From NCBI RefSeq assembly GCF_014168815.1, contig NZ_AP021972.1, positions 186,001 to 250,000 of the forward strand: 64,000 bases of DNA, given 5' to 3'. Shown here in pieces: positions 26,165 through 34,595 of this stretch. The position numbers and the translations under genes were made by a program. The notes under the pieces were generated by a model. It worked only from the letters and a program-made list of their open reading frames with translations. It searched no databases and was not told where the DNA came from. The DNA is from Klebsiella sp. WP3-W18-ESBL-02. Its GTDB lineage: Bacteria > Pseudomonadota > Gammaproteobacteria > Enterobacterales > Enterobacteriaceae. Within the stretch, counting starts at the first letter, position 1, and every line of letters starts with the position of its first letter.

Positions 26165-27349
26165 CTACGCCGCGTCGCCGCGCTGAATCGCACGGAACGT
26201 CTGCGCCACGTCCGCCTGCTGCACCAGCGAATCACCGCTAATATCCTTAATGGTTTTCGCTCCGGTCAGCGTCATCGCCACCTTCATCTCTTTCTCAACC
26301 AGATTCAGCAGGTTAGCCACACCCGCCTGGCCGTGAGTCGCCAGCGCATACAAATATGCACGTCCCAGCAGCACGCTATCTGCGCCCAGCGCAATCATGC
26401 GCACCACGTCCAGACCGTTACGAATGCCGCTATCGGCAAGGATCGTAATATCGCCTTTTACTGCGTCAGCAATTGCCGGCAGCGCGCGGGCGGAGGAGAG
26501 TACGCCGTCAAGCTGACGGCCACCGTGGTTCGAAACCACAATCCCGTCGGCGCCAAAGCGCACCGCGTCCCGCGCATCCTCTGGATCGAGGATCCCTTTG
26601 ATCACCATCGGACCATCCCAGAACTCACGGATCCACTCGAGGTCTTTCCACGAAATAGACGGATCGAAGTTATTCGCCAGCCAGCCGATGTAATCTTCTA
26701 ACCCGGTTGGTTTACCGAGGTAGGTGGAAATATTGCCTAAGTCGTGTGGGCGACCATTCAGGCCCACATCCCACGCCCACTGCGGATGGGTGGCGGCCTG
26801 CCAGTAGCGGCGTATCGCAGCGTTCGGGCCGCTCATACCGGAGTGGGCATCGCGGTAGCGCGCGCCCGGCGTCGGCATATCAACGGTAAAGACCAGCGTT
26901 GAGCAACCCGCCGCTTTGGCGCGCTCCAGCGCGTTGCGCATAAAGCCGCGATCGCGCAGGACGTACAGCTGGAACCACATCGGGCGCTTAATGGTCGGTG
27001 CGACCTCTTCAATCGGGCAGACTGACACGGTGGAAAGGGTAAACGGAATACCTTTAGCATCGGCGGCGGCGGCGGCCTGCACCTCACCGCGACGGGCGTA
27101 CATGCCGCACAGCCCAACCGGTGCCAGCGCCACCGGCATCGACAGCTGCTCTTTAAACAACGTGGTTTCCAGGCTCAGGTCAGACATATTCTTCAGCACG
27201 CGCTGGCGCAGGGCCACGTCGGACAGGTCTTCTACGTTACGGCGCAGGGTGTGCTCGGCGTAGGCGCCGCCGTCGATGTAGTGGAACAGAAACGGCGGCA
27301 GAATGCGCTGGGCAGCAGCGCGATAGTCACTCGCGGCGGAAATAATCAT
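26165..27349 (-). CDS. lldD: L-lactate dehydrogenase (FMN, quinone-linked)
   Basis: Peripheral inner-membrane flavoenzyme oxidising L-lactate to pyruvate and passing electrons to quinone. 394 aa. FMN/substrate motifs are VVSNHGGRQLDG (active-site His) and VIKGILDPEDA. The N-terminal PPFLFHYIDGGAYAE is typical of the alpha-hydroxyacid oxidase family. Last gene of lldPRD, overlapping lldR by 4 bp. Confidence 0.97.
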   Translation of the reverse strand: MIISAASDYRAAAQRILPPFLFHYIDGGAYAEHTLRRNVEDLSDVALRQRVLKNMSDLSLETTLFKEQLSMPVALAPVGLCGMYARRGEVQAAAAADAKGIPFTLSTVSVCPIEEVAPTIKRPMWFQLYVLRDRGFMRNALERAKAAGCSTLVFTVDMPTPGARYRDAHSGMSGPNAAIRRYWQAATHPQWAWDVGLNGRPHDLGNISTYLGKPTGLEDYIGWLANNFDPSISWKDLEWIREFWDGPMVIKGILDPEDARDAVRFGADGIVVSNHGGRQLDGVLSSARALPAIADAVKGDITILADSGIRNGLDVVRMIALGADSVLLGRAYLYALATHGQAGVANLLNLVEKEMKVAMTLTGAKTIKDISGDSLVQQADVAQTFRAIQRGDAA

Positions 27350-28122
27350 GCTTTTTTCTCCCTGGAAATATCAGTGTGGTCGTCGGGCAGGCGGGTGATC
27401 CGCGCCTGGCGGGCCAGGTCTTCGTCAAAACGTTTAATCGTGGTGTGGACAAACCCGAGATGCGCCATCATCGCCTGGCGAGCGCCTTCAGCGTCACCGT
27501 GGGTAATGGCGTTGAGGATGGCCAGATGCTGTTCGGTCAATTTCGCAAACACCGGCGGCACCAGATACATGCGTTCGCGGCTCTGGATAACCGAAGATTG
27601 CAGCAGATCGAAAAATCCGCGCATGGTTTGCAGCAGCACCACGTTGTGGGATGCCTCGGCAATGGCCAGGTGGAAACGCACGTCGGCCTGTGAGGCAAGG
27701 TCCGGGTCGTCGCTCTGGGTGGCTTCAAAGCAGAGGCGGATTTTTTCTTTGTCGGCATCGGTGGCGCGCATCGCGGCGTACCACGCGGTGCTGGCTTCGA
27801 TGGCGTGGCGAGCTTCCAGAATATCGAAGCTGTAGCCCGGATCATCGGCCAGCAGCGTTCTCAGCGGCTGGACAATATTTTGTTCGGACCAGCCCTCATG
27901 CTGCCAGCGCACGAAGGTGCCGCCGCCGCGGCGGCTCAGGAGCAAACCTTCGCTAACCAATTTCGCCAGCGCTTCGCGCAGTGAGTTGCGCGACACGCCG
28001 AGCTGGCTTGCCAGCTTGCGTTCAGCGGGCAATCGCATGCCCGCCTCCAGCTGTTGTTCTTCAATCAGCGCCCGCACGCGGCAGGCGACATCGTCTGACA
28101 GACGTTTGGGCAGTGTTATCAC
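27346..28122 (-). CDS. lldR: GntR/FadR-family regulator of L-lactate utilisation
   Basis: 258-aa regulator that represses or activates lldPRD in response to L-lactate. N-terminal winged helix (MRLPAERKLASQLGVSRNSLREALAKL, about residues 28-55) and a C-terminal FCD-type ligand-binding helical domain (from about residue 95). It overlaps lldP and lldD by 4 bp each. Two palindromes upstream of lldP look like its operators. Confidence 0.95.
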   Translation of the reverse strand: MITLPKRLSDDVACRVRALIEEQQLEAGMRLPAERKLASQLGVSRNSLREALAKLVSEGLLLSRRGGGTFVRWQHEGWSEQNIVQPLRTLLADDPGYSFDILEARHAIEASTAWYAAMRATDADKEKIRLCFEATQSDDPDLASQADVRFHLAIAEASHNVVLLQTMRGFFDLLQSSVIQSRERMYLVPPVFAKLTEQHLAILNAITHGDAEGARQAMMAHLGFVHTTIKRFDEDLARQARITRLPDDHTDISREKKA

Positions 28123-29774
28123 GGAATCATCCAGGTTAAGACATAAGCCTGCAGCGTGGTGATGACGCCCACCATACAGGTGAAAATCAGGCTGTGTTTG
28201 ACCGTAAAGCGGAACAGATCGGACTCTTTACCCACCAGGCCCACCGCCGCACAGGCAATTGCGATGGACTGTGGTGAAATCATCTTGCCGGTGACGCCGC
28301 CGGTCGTATTCGCGGCAACCAGCAGCACGTCCGATACCCCAATCTGCTGCGCGGCGGTGGCCTGAAGCGCGGCGAACAGGGCGTTGGAAGAGGTGTCTGA
28401 ACCGGTCAGGAACACGCCAAGCCAACCCAGGAACGGTGAGAAGAAGGTAAAGGCATGGCCGGTATGCGCCAGCGCCAGTGCCAGCGTCGATGACAGGCCG
28501 GAATAGTTCGAGATAAAAGCGAACGCCAACACCATACCGATGGAGTAAATCGGTAACGCCAGCTCTTTCAGCGTGGAGCCGAAGGTGCTGATGGCATCTT
28601 TTGGCTTCATGCGCAGCCAGACAATAGACAGCAGGGCGGCAAACAGAATTGCGGTGCCGGTGGCAGAAAGCCAGTCGAACTTATACACCGCCGCGTAGGC
28701 GGTCGCCTGGCTAACAACCGGTGGCATGCGCGCAACCATTTTGTCGAGGAACGGTACCGAGATGTTGATCACCAGATCGTACATTGCGCCACCCGGGGCG
28801 AATAACGCTTTAAACGGCGGAATGCTCCACAGCGTAACGGTCGCAGTCAGGAACAGGAACGGTGACCAGGCGCGGATAACCTGGCCGGCGGTATAACCGG
28901 TGCGTGCCAGATTCATATCGACCTGTGACGCGCCCATGTCGGCAAAGCGGAAAATGCGTACCGGCTGCCAGCGCTTGAGGAACAGCGTCAGGCACACCAG
29001 CGACACCAGCGAGGAGATGATGTCCGGCAGCTCTGGGCCGAGGAAGTTGGAGCTGAGGTACTGGGCGATAGCGAACGATCCTCCCGCCACCATAACCGCA
29101 GGCCAGGTCTCTTTGATACCGCGCCAGCCGTCCATAATCGCCATGATCCAGAACAGCACGATAATGGTCAGGAACGGTAGCTGGCGGCCGACCATCTGGC
29201 CAATGTGGAAGCTGTCCAGCCCGGTAACCTGACCGGCAACCAGAATCGGAATACCCATCGCGCCAAAGGCGACCGGCGCGGTGTTGACAATCAGACATAG
29301 CCCTGCGGCATACAGTGGGTTAAAGCCCAGGCCGACCAACAGCGCTGCGGTAATCGCCACCGGTGCGCCGAAGCCCGCCGCCCCTTCGAGGAAGGCCCCG
29401 AAGGAGAAACCGACAATCAGCATCTGCAAACGCTGGTCCGGGGTGATCGAAAGAATCGACGCACGAATAATATCGAACTGCCCGGTTTTCACCGAAATTT
29501 TGTAGACGAAAACGGCAGCGATAATAATCCAGGCAATCGGCCACAGGCCGTAGAAGAAGCCGTAAACCACCGACGCCAGCGCGCGATCGACGGGCATCTT
29601 ATAGAACAGCAGCGCGACGCCCAGGGCGATAGCTACTGTCCAGCTAGCCGCCACATAGCCTTTCAGCTTGAGCTTAATCAGCGCGAAGAAGAAGAACAGG
29701 ATCGGGAGCGATGCGATCAGGCTCGATAGCCAGATATTCCCGGCCGGATCGTAGTTTTGTTGCCAGAGGCTCAT
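28119..29774 (-). CDS. lldP: L-lactate permease
   Basis: Proton-coupled L-lactate/glycolate importer of the LctP family. 551 aa, the E. coli length, with about 12-14 hydrophobic helices. Conserved blocks are EGAAGFGAPVAITAALLVGLG and GSDTSSNALFAALQATAA. The start is taken at MSLWQQNYDPAGNIW (29774); the open frame reaches 17 codons further up without support. First gene of the lldPRD operon. Confidence 0.97.
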   Translation of the reverse strand: MSLWQQNYDPAGNIWLSSLIASLPILFFFFALIKLKLKGYVAASWTVAIALGVALLFYKMPVDRALASVVYGFFYGLWPIAWIIIAAVFVYKISVKTGQFDIIRASILSITPDQRLQMLIVGFSFGAFLEGAAGFGAPVAITAALLVGLGFNPLYAAGLCLIVNTAPVAFGAMGIPILVAGQVTGLDSFHIGQMVGRQLPFLTIIVLFWIMAIMDGWRGIKETWPAVMVAGGSFAIAQYLSSNFLGPELPDIISSLVSLVCLTLFLKRWQPVRIFRFADMGASQVDMNLARTGYTAGQVIRAWSPFLFLTATVTLWSIPPFKALFAPGGAMYDLVINISVPFLDKMVARMPPVVSQATAYAAVYKFDWLSATGTAILFAALLSIVWLRMKPKDAISTFGSTLKELALPIYSIGMVLAFAFISNYSGLSSTLALALAHTGHAFTFFSPFLGWLGVFLTGSDTSSNALFAALQATAAQQIGVSDVLLVAANTTGGVTGKMISPQSIAIACAAVGLVGKESDLFRFTVKHSLIFTCMVGVITTLQAYVLTWMIP

Positions 29775-29848
29775 GCAGGTCTCCAGGGGGCCATACGCGC
29801 TGCTCGGCGGTGAGTCTGTGCTCATCTCTGCGTCACAGTTTGTGTAAA

Positions 29849-29863
29849 ATTGGCCCTGCCAAT
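29849..29863. promoter_or_regulatory. LldR operator-like palindrome, lldP-proximal
   Basis: ATTGGC-CCT-GCCAAT is a perfect inverted repeat 75 bp upstream of the lldP start. It resembles the operator sequence known for E. coli LldR. Confidence 0.7.
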
Positions 29864-29973
29864 AGGGTGGTGTAGGGTTAATGACAATGAATGGTTAACT
29901 AAATGTTATGCGTTAGCAATGCGAATGTGATGTTTAATGATGGAATTGTGAACCAATAGCAATTTGGTTGTGA

Positions 29974-29990
29974 AATTGGTTGGGCCAATT
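29974..29990. promoter_or_regulatory. LldR operator-like palindrome, lldP-distal
   Basis: AATTGG-TTGGG-CCAATT is a second palindrome with the same half-site, centred 126 bp from the first. E. coli has two LldR operators flanking the promoter at about this spacing. The interval between them is AT-rich and should contain the promoter. Confidence 0.68.
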
Positions 29991-30060
29991 CAGAGGGGTA
30001 GCAATGGAAGGCGTAGAACAAAACCTTCCCCCGGGCGGGAGAAGGTTCAGGGGGGTCGCA

Positions 30061-30423
30061 TCAGAATTCGCTCTTTGCGAACCCGGTCATGACCTGCAGA
30101 CCCATTTCACGGCCTAGCGCCGTCATTGGGTGAACAACAACCAGACCGCGCACGCTTTTCTTCAGCTTGCCCATGTCGGCCTGTTCTTTTTTCGTGATAG
30201 GGCGGCTGAAACCCATTTTGACCAGCTTCTTCGCTTCTTTGCTGAGCTTCTGGGTATGGACTTCGCGCAGGCGCGCGATTTCAGTTTCGAGCTTAGCTTT
30301 TTCTGCTTCCAGCTCGGCATATTTTTCTGCGCTTTCAACCAGGGACAGAGCTGCCTGCTGGTGGCGAATAGCGTCGAGCAGGTCGCTCAGGCGCTTAATT
30401 TCATTTTTTTCGATTTCTTTCAT
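30061..30423 (-). CDS. yibL: YibL family ribosome-associated protein
   Basis: 120-aa protein equal in length to E. coli YibL and starting at MKEIEKNEIKRLSDLLDAIR. A Glu/Lys/Ala-rich coiled coil spans about residues 25-65, followed by the conserved KKSVRGLVVVHPMTALGREM block. The E. coli protein was found associated with ribosomes; function is unknown. Same strand as lldP, divergent from yibT. The 274-bp yibL-yibT gap is AT-rich and no clear promoter was assigned. Confidence 0.9.
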   Translation of the reverse strand: MKEIEKNEIKRLSDLLDAIRHQQAALSLVESAEKYAELEAEKAKLETEIARLREVHTQKLSKEAKKLVKMGFSRPITKKEQADMGKLKKSVRGLVVVHPMTALGREMGLQVMTGFAKSEF

Positions 30424-30697
30424 CTTGCTGATATCTGATAACAAAATAGGCGTAATAGCTTCTAGTATGCGCGTTGTCGCTCATTTCTGGTAGTTAATTA
30501 TACAAAATGCGGTAGTTTCTTTGCGTGACAATACGTTTATTATTTTCATAATAATTTGATTGTTATGATTATTTTTGTAATTTCTCCTCCAGGCCACATT
30601 TTCTAAAATTTCTACGCAAAATGCGCACGTTTTCCTCAACGGGCTTTTGATTAAGTATCCATTCTTATAAGAGGGTTTTTAAGAGAAGGAGCGCACG

Positions 30698-30907
30698 ATG
30701 AGAAAGATCGGAGAAAATGTTCCACAACTTATTGATAAAGCAGTGGACTTTATGGCTTCAAGCCAGGCGTTCATGGAGTATCTGAACAAACGGTCGCGTT
30801 CGGATCGGGTTCCTACCGATATCCCCGAAGAAAAAGCGGAGATGTTTCTCGAAAGACTGGCGTACTACCGTCAGCTGTACAGGCCCGTGGAGACTTTGCA
30901 TAAGTAG
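30698..30907 (+). CDS. yibT: YibT family small protein
   Basis: 69-aa protein matching the E. coli YibT pattern: a GENVPQLIDKAVDFMASSQAF N-terminal block (shown across residues 5-25) and ERLAYYRQLYRP near the end. Function unknown. A purine-rich AGAAGGAG site precedes the ATG. In E. coli yibT lies next to mtlR; here the next gene is yibF, so the mannitol block is missing from this locus. Confidence 0.85.
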   Translation: MRKIGENVPQLIDKAVDFMASSQAFMEYLNKRSRSDRVPTDIPEEKAEMFLERLAYYRQLYRPVETLHK

Positions 30908-31014
30908 TCTGTCTGCTCTTTATTTTATCCCGATCGCTCAATGGATAAAAACCAGAGGGCGAATGCGGCTGCCTGAGCCATACTGATAGCTTTGTTGGCG
31001 CAAAGGAGTTGAAC

Positions 31015-31623
31015 ATGAAACTGGTTGGCAGCTACACGAGTCCATTTGTCCGAAAAATCTCGATCCTCTTACTGGAAAAGGGGATCGCCTTCGAATTTAT
31101 CAACGAGCAGCCCTATAACGCTGAAAACGGTGTGGCGCAATTTAACCCGTTAGGGAAAGTGCCTGCGCTAGTCACCGATAGCGGAGAATGCTGGTTCGAT
31201 TCGCCGATTATTGCTCAGTACATTGAGCAACTGAATATTGCACCGGAAATGGTGCCGAACGATCCCCATGAAGCGTTAAAGGTACGCCAGATGGAAGCGC
31301 TGGCCGACGGCATTATGGACGCCGGCCTGGCCTCGGTGCGTGAGCTCGCCCGTCCGGCAGCGCAGCAGTCGGAAGCGGAAGTCCTGCGCCAGCGCGAAAA
31401 AATTGCCCGCAGCCTTGACGCGCTGGAAGGCTATTTAGCCGACGGCACGCTGAAGGCTGACACCCTCAATCTGGCGACCATCGCCATTGCCTGCGCGATT
31501 GGCTACCTGAACTTTCGCCGCATTGCGCCAGGTTGGTGTGTCGATCGCCCACGTCTGGTGAAGCTGGCCGAAACGCTGTTCCTGCGCGAGAGCTTTGCGC
31601 GCACCGAACCGCCAAAGGCTTGA
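31015..31623 (+). CDS. yibF: Glutathione S-transferase family protein YibF
   Basis: 202-aa GST-fold protein, the E. coli YibF length. Thioredoxin-like N-terminal domain with SYTSPFVRKISILLLEKG (glutathione-site Ser/Thr near residues 7-9) and NPLGKVPALV with the cis-proline. All-helical C-terminal domain from about residue 85. ATG at 31015 is preceded by AAAGGAG; an in-frame ATG two codons upstream lies too close to that site. It is immediately upstream of selA, as in E. coli. Confidence 0.95.
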   Translation: MKLVGSYTSPFVRKISILLLEKGIAFEFINEQPYNAENGVAQFNPLGKVPALVTDSGECWFDSPIIAQYIEQLNIAPEMVPNDPHEALKVRQMEALADGIMDAGLASVRELARPAAQQSEAEVLRQREKIARSLDALEGYLADGTLKADTLNLATIAIACAIGYLNFRRIAPGWCVDRPRLVKLAETLFLRESFARTEPPKA

Positions 31624-31721
31624 TTGAACGCTATAACGCCTAACCGCAGTCCGTTGTACAATCCCTTCCCATGACTCCCTCTCCCGTCGGGAGGGGTAAC
31701 ATTTAACCGTCAGGCCTATTC

Positions 31722-31799
31722 ATGACTACCGATACCCGTTCGCTTTACAGCCAGTGTAGCGCGGCACATAAATCGCGAAACTATGACACTTATCTTTAG
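31722..31799 (+). pseudogene. selA: selA 5' fragment, interrupted by the Mu-like prophage
   Basis: The start of selenocysteine synthase: ATG at 31722 followed by codons for MTTDTRSLYSQ, the usual SelA N-terminus. After codon 11 (CAG, 31752-31754) the sequence changes to prophage DNA, and the frame continues for 14 phage-derived codons before TAG at 31797-31799. The product would be a 25-residue peptide. The remainder of selA resumes at 63462 beyond the prophage. Confidence 0.93.
31750..31754. repeat. 5-bp target-site duplication GCCAG, copy at Mu-right end
   Basis: Host bases GCCAG precede the prophage end TGTAGCGCGG. The same five bases follow the other end at 63462-63466. Mu-type transposition makes 5-bp duplications. 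Confidence 0.93.
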
Positions 31800-31846
31800 A
31801 TCGCTTCATATGATCCAAATTTAAGTGTCATTTAATTGTGTGCGAA
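31755..31846. other. Mu right-end (attR-type) region with transposase-site candidates
   Basis: 92 bp between the prophage terminus and the last gene. Candidate MuA-binding repeats are GGCACATAAA (31763-31772), TGACACTTAT (31784-31793, same orientation, 21 bp on) and TGACACTTAA on the minus strand (31821-31830). The middle and last form an inverted repeat. The same motif occurs three times at the opposite end. Binding is inferred from repetition, position and resemblance to the Mu R1-R3 layout. Confidence 0.6.
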
Positions 31847-32062
31847 TTAAGGCTGGGTAGCTCTTGGGTCTCCTTCCACATATAACCCGCCATCCCATCC
31901 GACTACGACTTCCTCTTCTGACTCAATCAGACCATCAGGCATAGGGTTTCTGGCAACCTCGATTTCTTCTCCGTTAGCATCCATTTCAATACTTATGAGG
32001 TAGTCCCATTCACCAATGTTAACTACCCGCCCGGTGTCATCACGAAAAACTTTCATTTTCAT
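31847..32062 (-). CDS. Small acidic protein downstream of tailspike
   Basis: 71-aa acidic protein, not assigned to a known family. It has beta-rich segments (MKVFRDDTGRVVNIGEWDYL, EEEVVVGWDGGLYVEGD) and no signal or membrane segment. Its ATG overlaps the tailspike stop by 4 bp, so it is probably translated with the spike. Small genes here in other phages often encode fibre-associated or assembly proteins, but nothing in the sequence proves this role. Confidence 0.7.
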   Translation of the reverse strand: MKMKVFRDDTGRVVNIGEWDYLISIEMDANGEEIEVARNPMPDGLIESEEEVVVGWDGGLYVEGDPRATQP

Positions 32063-34008
32063 TTAGCTACCCATCCTGTATTTCCAGTGGTTGTTTCTTT
32101 AACGTAAAGTGACGCCGTGGCCCCTGAGTCAACACGCCAGAATTGAGAGGCTTTGGTGGCGGTTACTACACCTTCGGGATTTCCCGTTCCAGTGATGATG
32201 TCAGGGCCATTGTTCACCCGGATTCGCTCCGCTCTGATTTCGTATAGCGCTACCGAAGCGGCAGTATTCCTGGTGATAACTTGGTAATTCAACGCGACCC
32301 CGGCATCGTTCACAATTGACTTACTCAGTTGAGTGTTACCAATTGTTTGTCGCCATTTTTTACTGTCAGTAGGCGCGGTGACTCTGGTTTTTTCAGAAAC
32401 AACGTTACCCGTGCTTTGCAGGTCAAACTGGTTGTTAAACATACTAACAGGGAAGGTGATAGTGGAGTCTTTGGACAGGACTGTACCGACGTAAGAGGAC
32501 ACGAGAGAATACAATCCAATATTGATATTTCGGGCGTTTTGAGTAAGACGGAACAAAATGTCAGTCGTGGCGTTTTGTGTTGAAACGGTGTCTGAAATAT
32601 TTATCCCGGTGCAATCAGCAAGGCTGATACCTTGATTACAACCAACACCAACATGATTACCAGTAAGCGTGCTGAGTGAGCAAGTGCTCATGGCATAGCC
32701 ATAATTTGTTTTGGGAAAGGCCCCCAGACTCGTATCAGGCTGAACTGTGTTACCTATAAGCTTGATATCAAAGCTATTACTGATTCTGAATCCATACCAG
32801 TCATAGGGGCTATCTTTCCAGCCCATGGCATGACGGCGAACAGTATTATCGACAAATGACATGGTATCTGGACCTGAGAAAACGATACCCTGCTTTTGGG
32901 AATTGATGTTGTTGTGATGTACTTTCGGTTCGTTGAATGGGACTAAACCCGCCCAGTCGATGCCATCCATCGTTCCGATCAAGTCGTTATCATGGATTGA
33001 AGCAAAGGTATTATTTAAAATTTTAATACCTGTTTTGATTGGACCAATATTGTTGTAATGGACGCGAGCCGATAAAACGCCCCCGGCAGCATCAAACTCA
33101 ACCCCCACATCACTGAATTGTGTGTCGAAATTTTGTTGAATATCAAACTTCCCCTGGATGCAGTTAAATGCGACAAGTGCGCCGACACAATCACCAACCC
33201 TGAACCAACGGCTGGCGCTGTGATCCCAGGCAAAACTGTATGCATCCAGGTTGCGGTTAGCCCCATGGCAATAGTTGCCACTAATTACATAACGCAGGTA
33301 TTTCGTAAAGTATTGCGTTTCATCCTTTGGACCCAGCACGGCGCAATCAATATCAGCACCTTCCACAATCCACTCAATATCCTTCGATCCAATAACCCGC
33401 CCCACATCCTCTGTAGGGGTTGTCATATCGAAGACAGCCTTACCCGTCATGTTTTTCGCAACAATACGAGAATTACCATGCTCCCCCTCAACAAGTAGAG
33501 GTTTACTAAGTACCGTATCAGTGATCAAAAACGTACCATGACCGAGACAAAGCTTGCGTCTTGCATCTGCACCGCAATACGCAGTAGCACGCCGGAACGC
33601 CAAAGTATCATCTTGCCCGGAACCATCGACAGGGTTGTAATTGCCCTTTGCACCAAAGGTTTTTACATACACTTTTTCCAGATTCAGATCGTGCTGAACC
33701 TGTTGAATCGCATCAGTGTATGGAAGAGACACCTTCAGTTTTTCGTCGCTAATGTCAGGGTCTAACCTACTCATAAAGAGTACGCTCATTGCTTCAAAGA
33801 GCTGATTCAGTTTGAATTTATCTGGTTCCATCCCACTTTGCTGAACAATATTCAATAGCTCACTCTGGACAATATTGAACCAGTCAGCACCAGGATATGA
33901 TGGAGGAATACCAGCGCCACCTTCTGTAAAAAATAAAGGCTCACTGCTCGTTTCTGGTTTCAGAGTCGGCATTACTGAGACGCCGGAGCTGTTATCGAGA
34001 TGAAACAT
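32059..34008 (-). CDS. Tailspike / tail fibre with pectate-lyase-like beta-helix
   Basis: 649-aa receptor-binding protein. The N-terminal 70 residues (MFHLDNSSGV, YPGADWFNIVQSELLNIVQ) match the particle-attachment segment common in enterobacterial prophage fibres. From about residue 112, VKTFGAKGNYNPVDGSGQDD begins a pectate-lyase-3-type domain. It is followed by Asn/Ile/Gly-rich repeats (about 180-480) typical of a right-handed parallel beta-helix as in O-antigen- or capsule-degrading spikes. A C-terminal domain of about 110 residues probably trimerises or binds. Base composition is more AT-rich than the neighbouring tail genes, consistent with module exchange. It replaces the S/U fibre genes of Mu. 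Enzymatic activity is inference. Confidence 0.85.
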   Translation of the reverse strand: MFHLDNSSGVSVMPTLKPETSSEPLFFTEGGAGIPPSYPGADWFNIVQSELLNIVQQSGMEPDKFKLNQLFEAMSVLFMSRLDPDISDEKLKVSLPYTDAIQQVQHDLNLEKVYVKTFGAKGNYNPVDGSGQDDTLAFRRATAYCGADARRKLCLGHGTFLITDTVLSKPLLVEGEHGNSRIVAKNMTGKAVFDMTTPTEDVGRVIGSKDIEWIVEGADIDCAVLGPKDETQYFTKYLRYVISGNYCHGANRNLDAYSFAWDHSASRWFRVGDCVGALVAFNCIQGKFDIQQNFDTQFSDVGVEFDAAGGVLSARVHYNNIGPIKTGIKILNNTFASIHDNDLIGTMDGIDWAGLVPFNEPKVHHNNINSQKQGIVFSGPDTMSFVDNTVRRHAMGWKDSPYDWYGFRISNSFDIKLIGNTVQPDTSLGAFPKTNYGYAMSTCSLSTLTGNHVGVGCNQGISLADCTGINISDTVSTQNATTDILFRLTQNARNINIGLYSLVSSYVGTVLSKDSTITFPVSMFNNQFDLQSTGNVVSEKTRVTAPTDSKKWRQTIGNTQLSKSIVNDAGVALNYQVITRNTAASVALYEIRAERIRVNNGPDIITGTGNPEGVVTATKASQFWRVDSGATASLYVKETTTGNTGWVAK

Positions 34009-34019
34009 AACGGTTTCCC

Positions 34020-34595
34020 TTAATAGATGAATTCATAACCTGAACCAGCCAGGCGATATTGATTTAATACACACTCAAGATTGCGAGCCCGTCCGGTGAG
34101 CAAAGGGACAAGGACGTTATCAATACAGGTGAAACGACCATCCTCTATATCCAGCACAACAATTTGCAGAAGCCAGCGGTAACGGGCGGGCCATAACGGA
34201 TAGGTGCAACTGCGCAGGCAGTGATGCGGCAGAATGACGTTGACCTTAATTTTGAAGCCCAGTTTTGCCGCAACGACCTCTATCTGCCAGGGAGCAAGCC
34301 CACCTTTGCGATGGTGTTTCTCTGCTGCGTCACGACGTCGTGCCGAAATGGTGGAAGACAACGGCAGACATTCAGGTAACCCCAGATACGCTTCCCAGTC
34401 GGTCAGCATCTGCGTCGTCGTTTCCGGGCGCATTTCAGCCAGTAGCGAATCCGCGTCACCTTCCACACGACTTAAACGGGCTGCAAAGGCCCGTAAAAAC
34501 TTCGTTAAATTGACGTTTAAATCGCGGGGCCATGCTTTACCACGGGGCATGACCTGCTGGAGTGCATGGAGCCAGTCGTCTACGTTGTGAGCCAT
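34020..34595 (-). CDS. Baseplate protein gp48 (YmfQ/DUF2313 family)
   Basis: 191-aa protein of the YmfQ/Mu gp48 family, the baseplate component lying between the J-like wedge and the fibres. It begins AHNVDDWLHALQQVMPRGKAW, where the LPRGKAW-like motif is a family hallmark. It overlaps the J-like gene by 16 bp and ends 11 bp before the tailspike. Confidence 0.88.
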   Translation of the reverse strand: MAHNVDDWLHALQQVMPRGKAWPRDLNVNLTKFLRAFAARLSRVEGDADSLLAEMRPETTTQMLTDWEAYLGLPECLPLSSTISARRRDAAEKHHRKGGLAPWQIEVVAAKLGFKIKVNVILPHHCLRSCTYPLWPARYRWLLQIVVLDIEDGRFTCIDNVLVPLLTGRARNLECVLNQYRLAGSGYEFIY

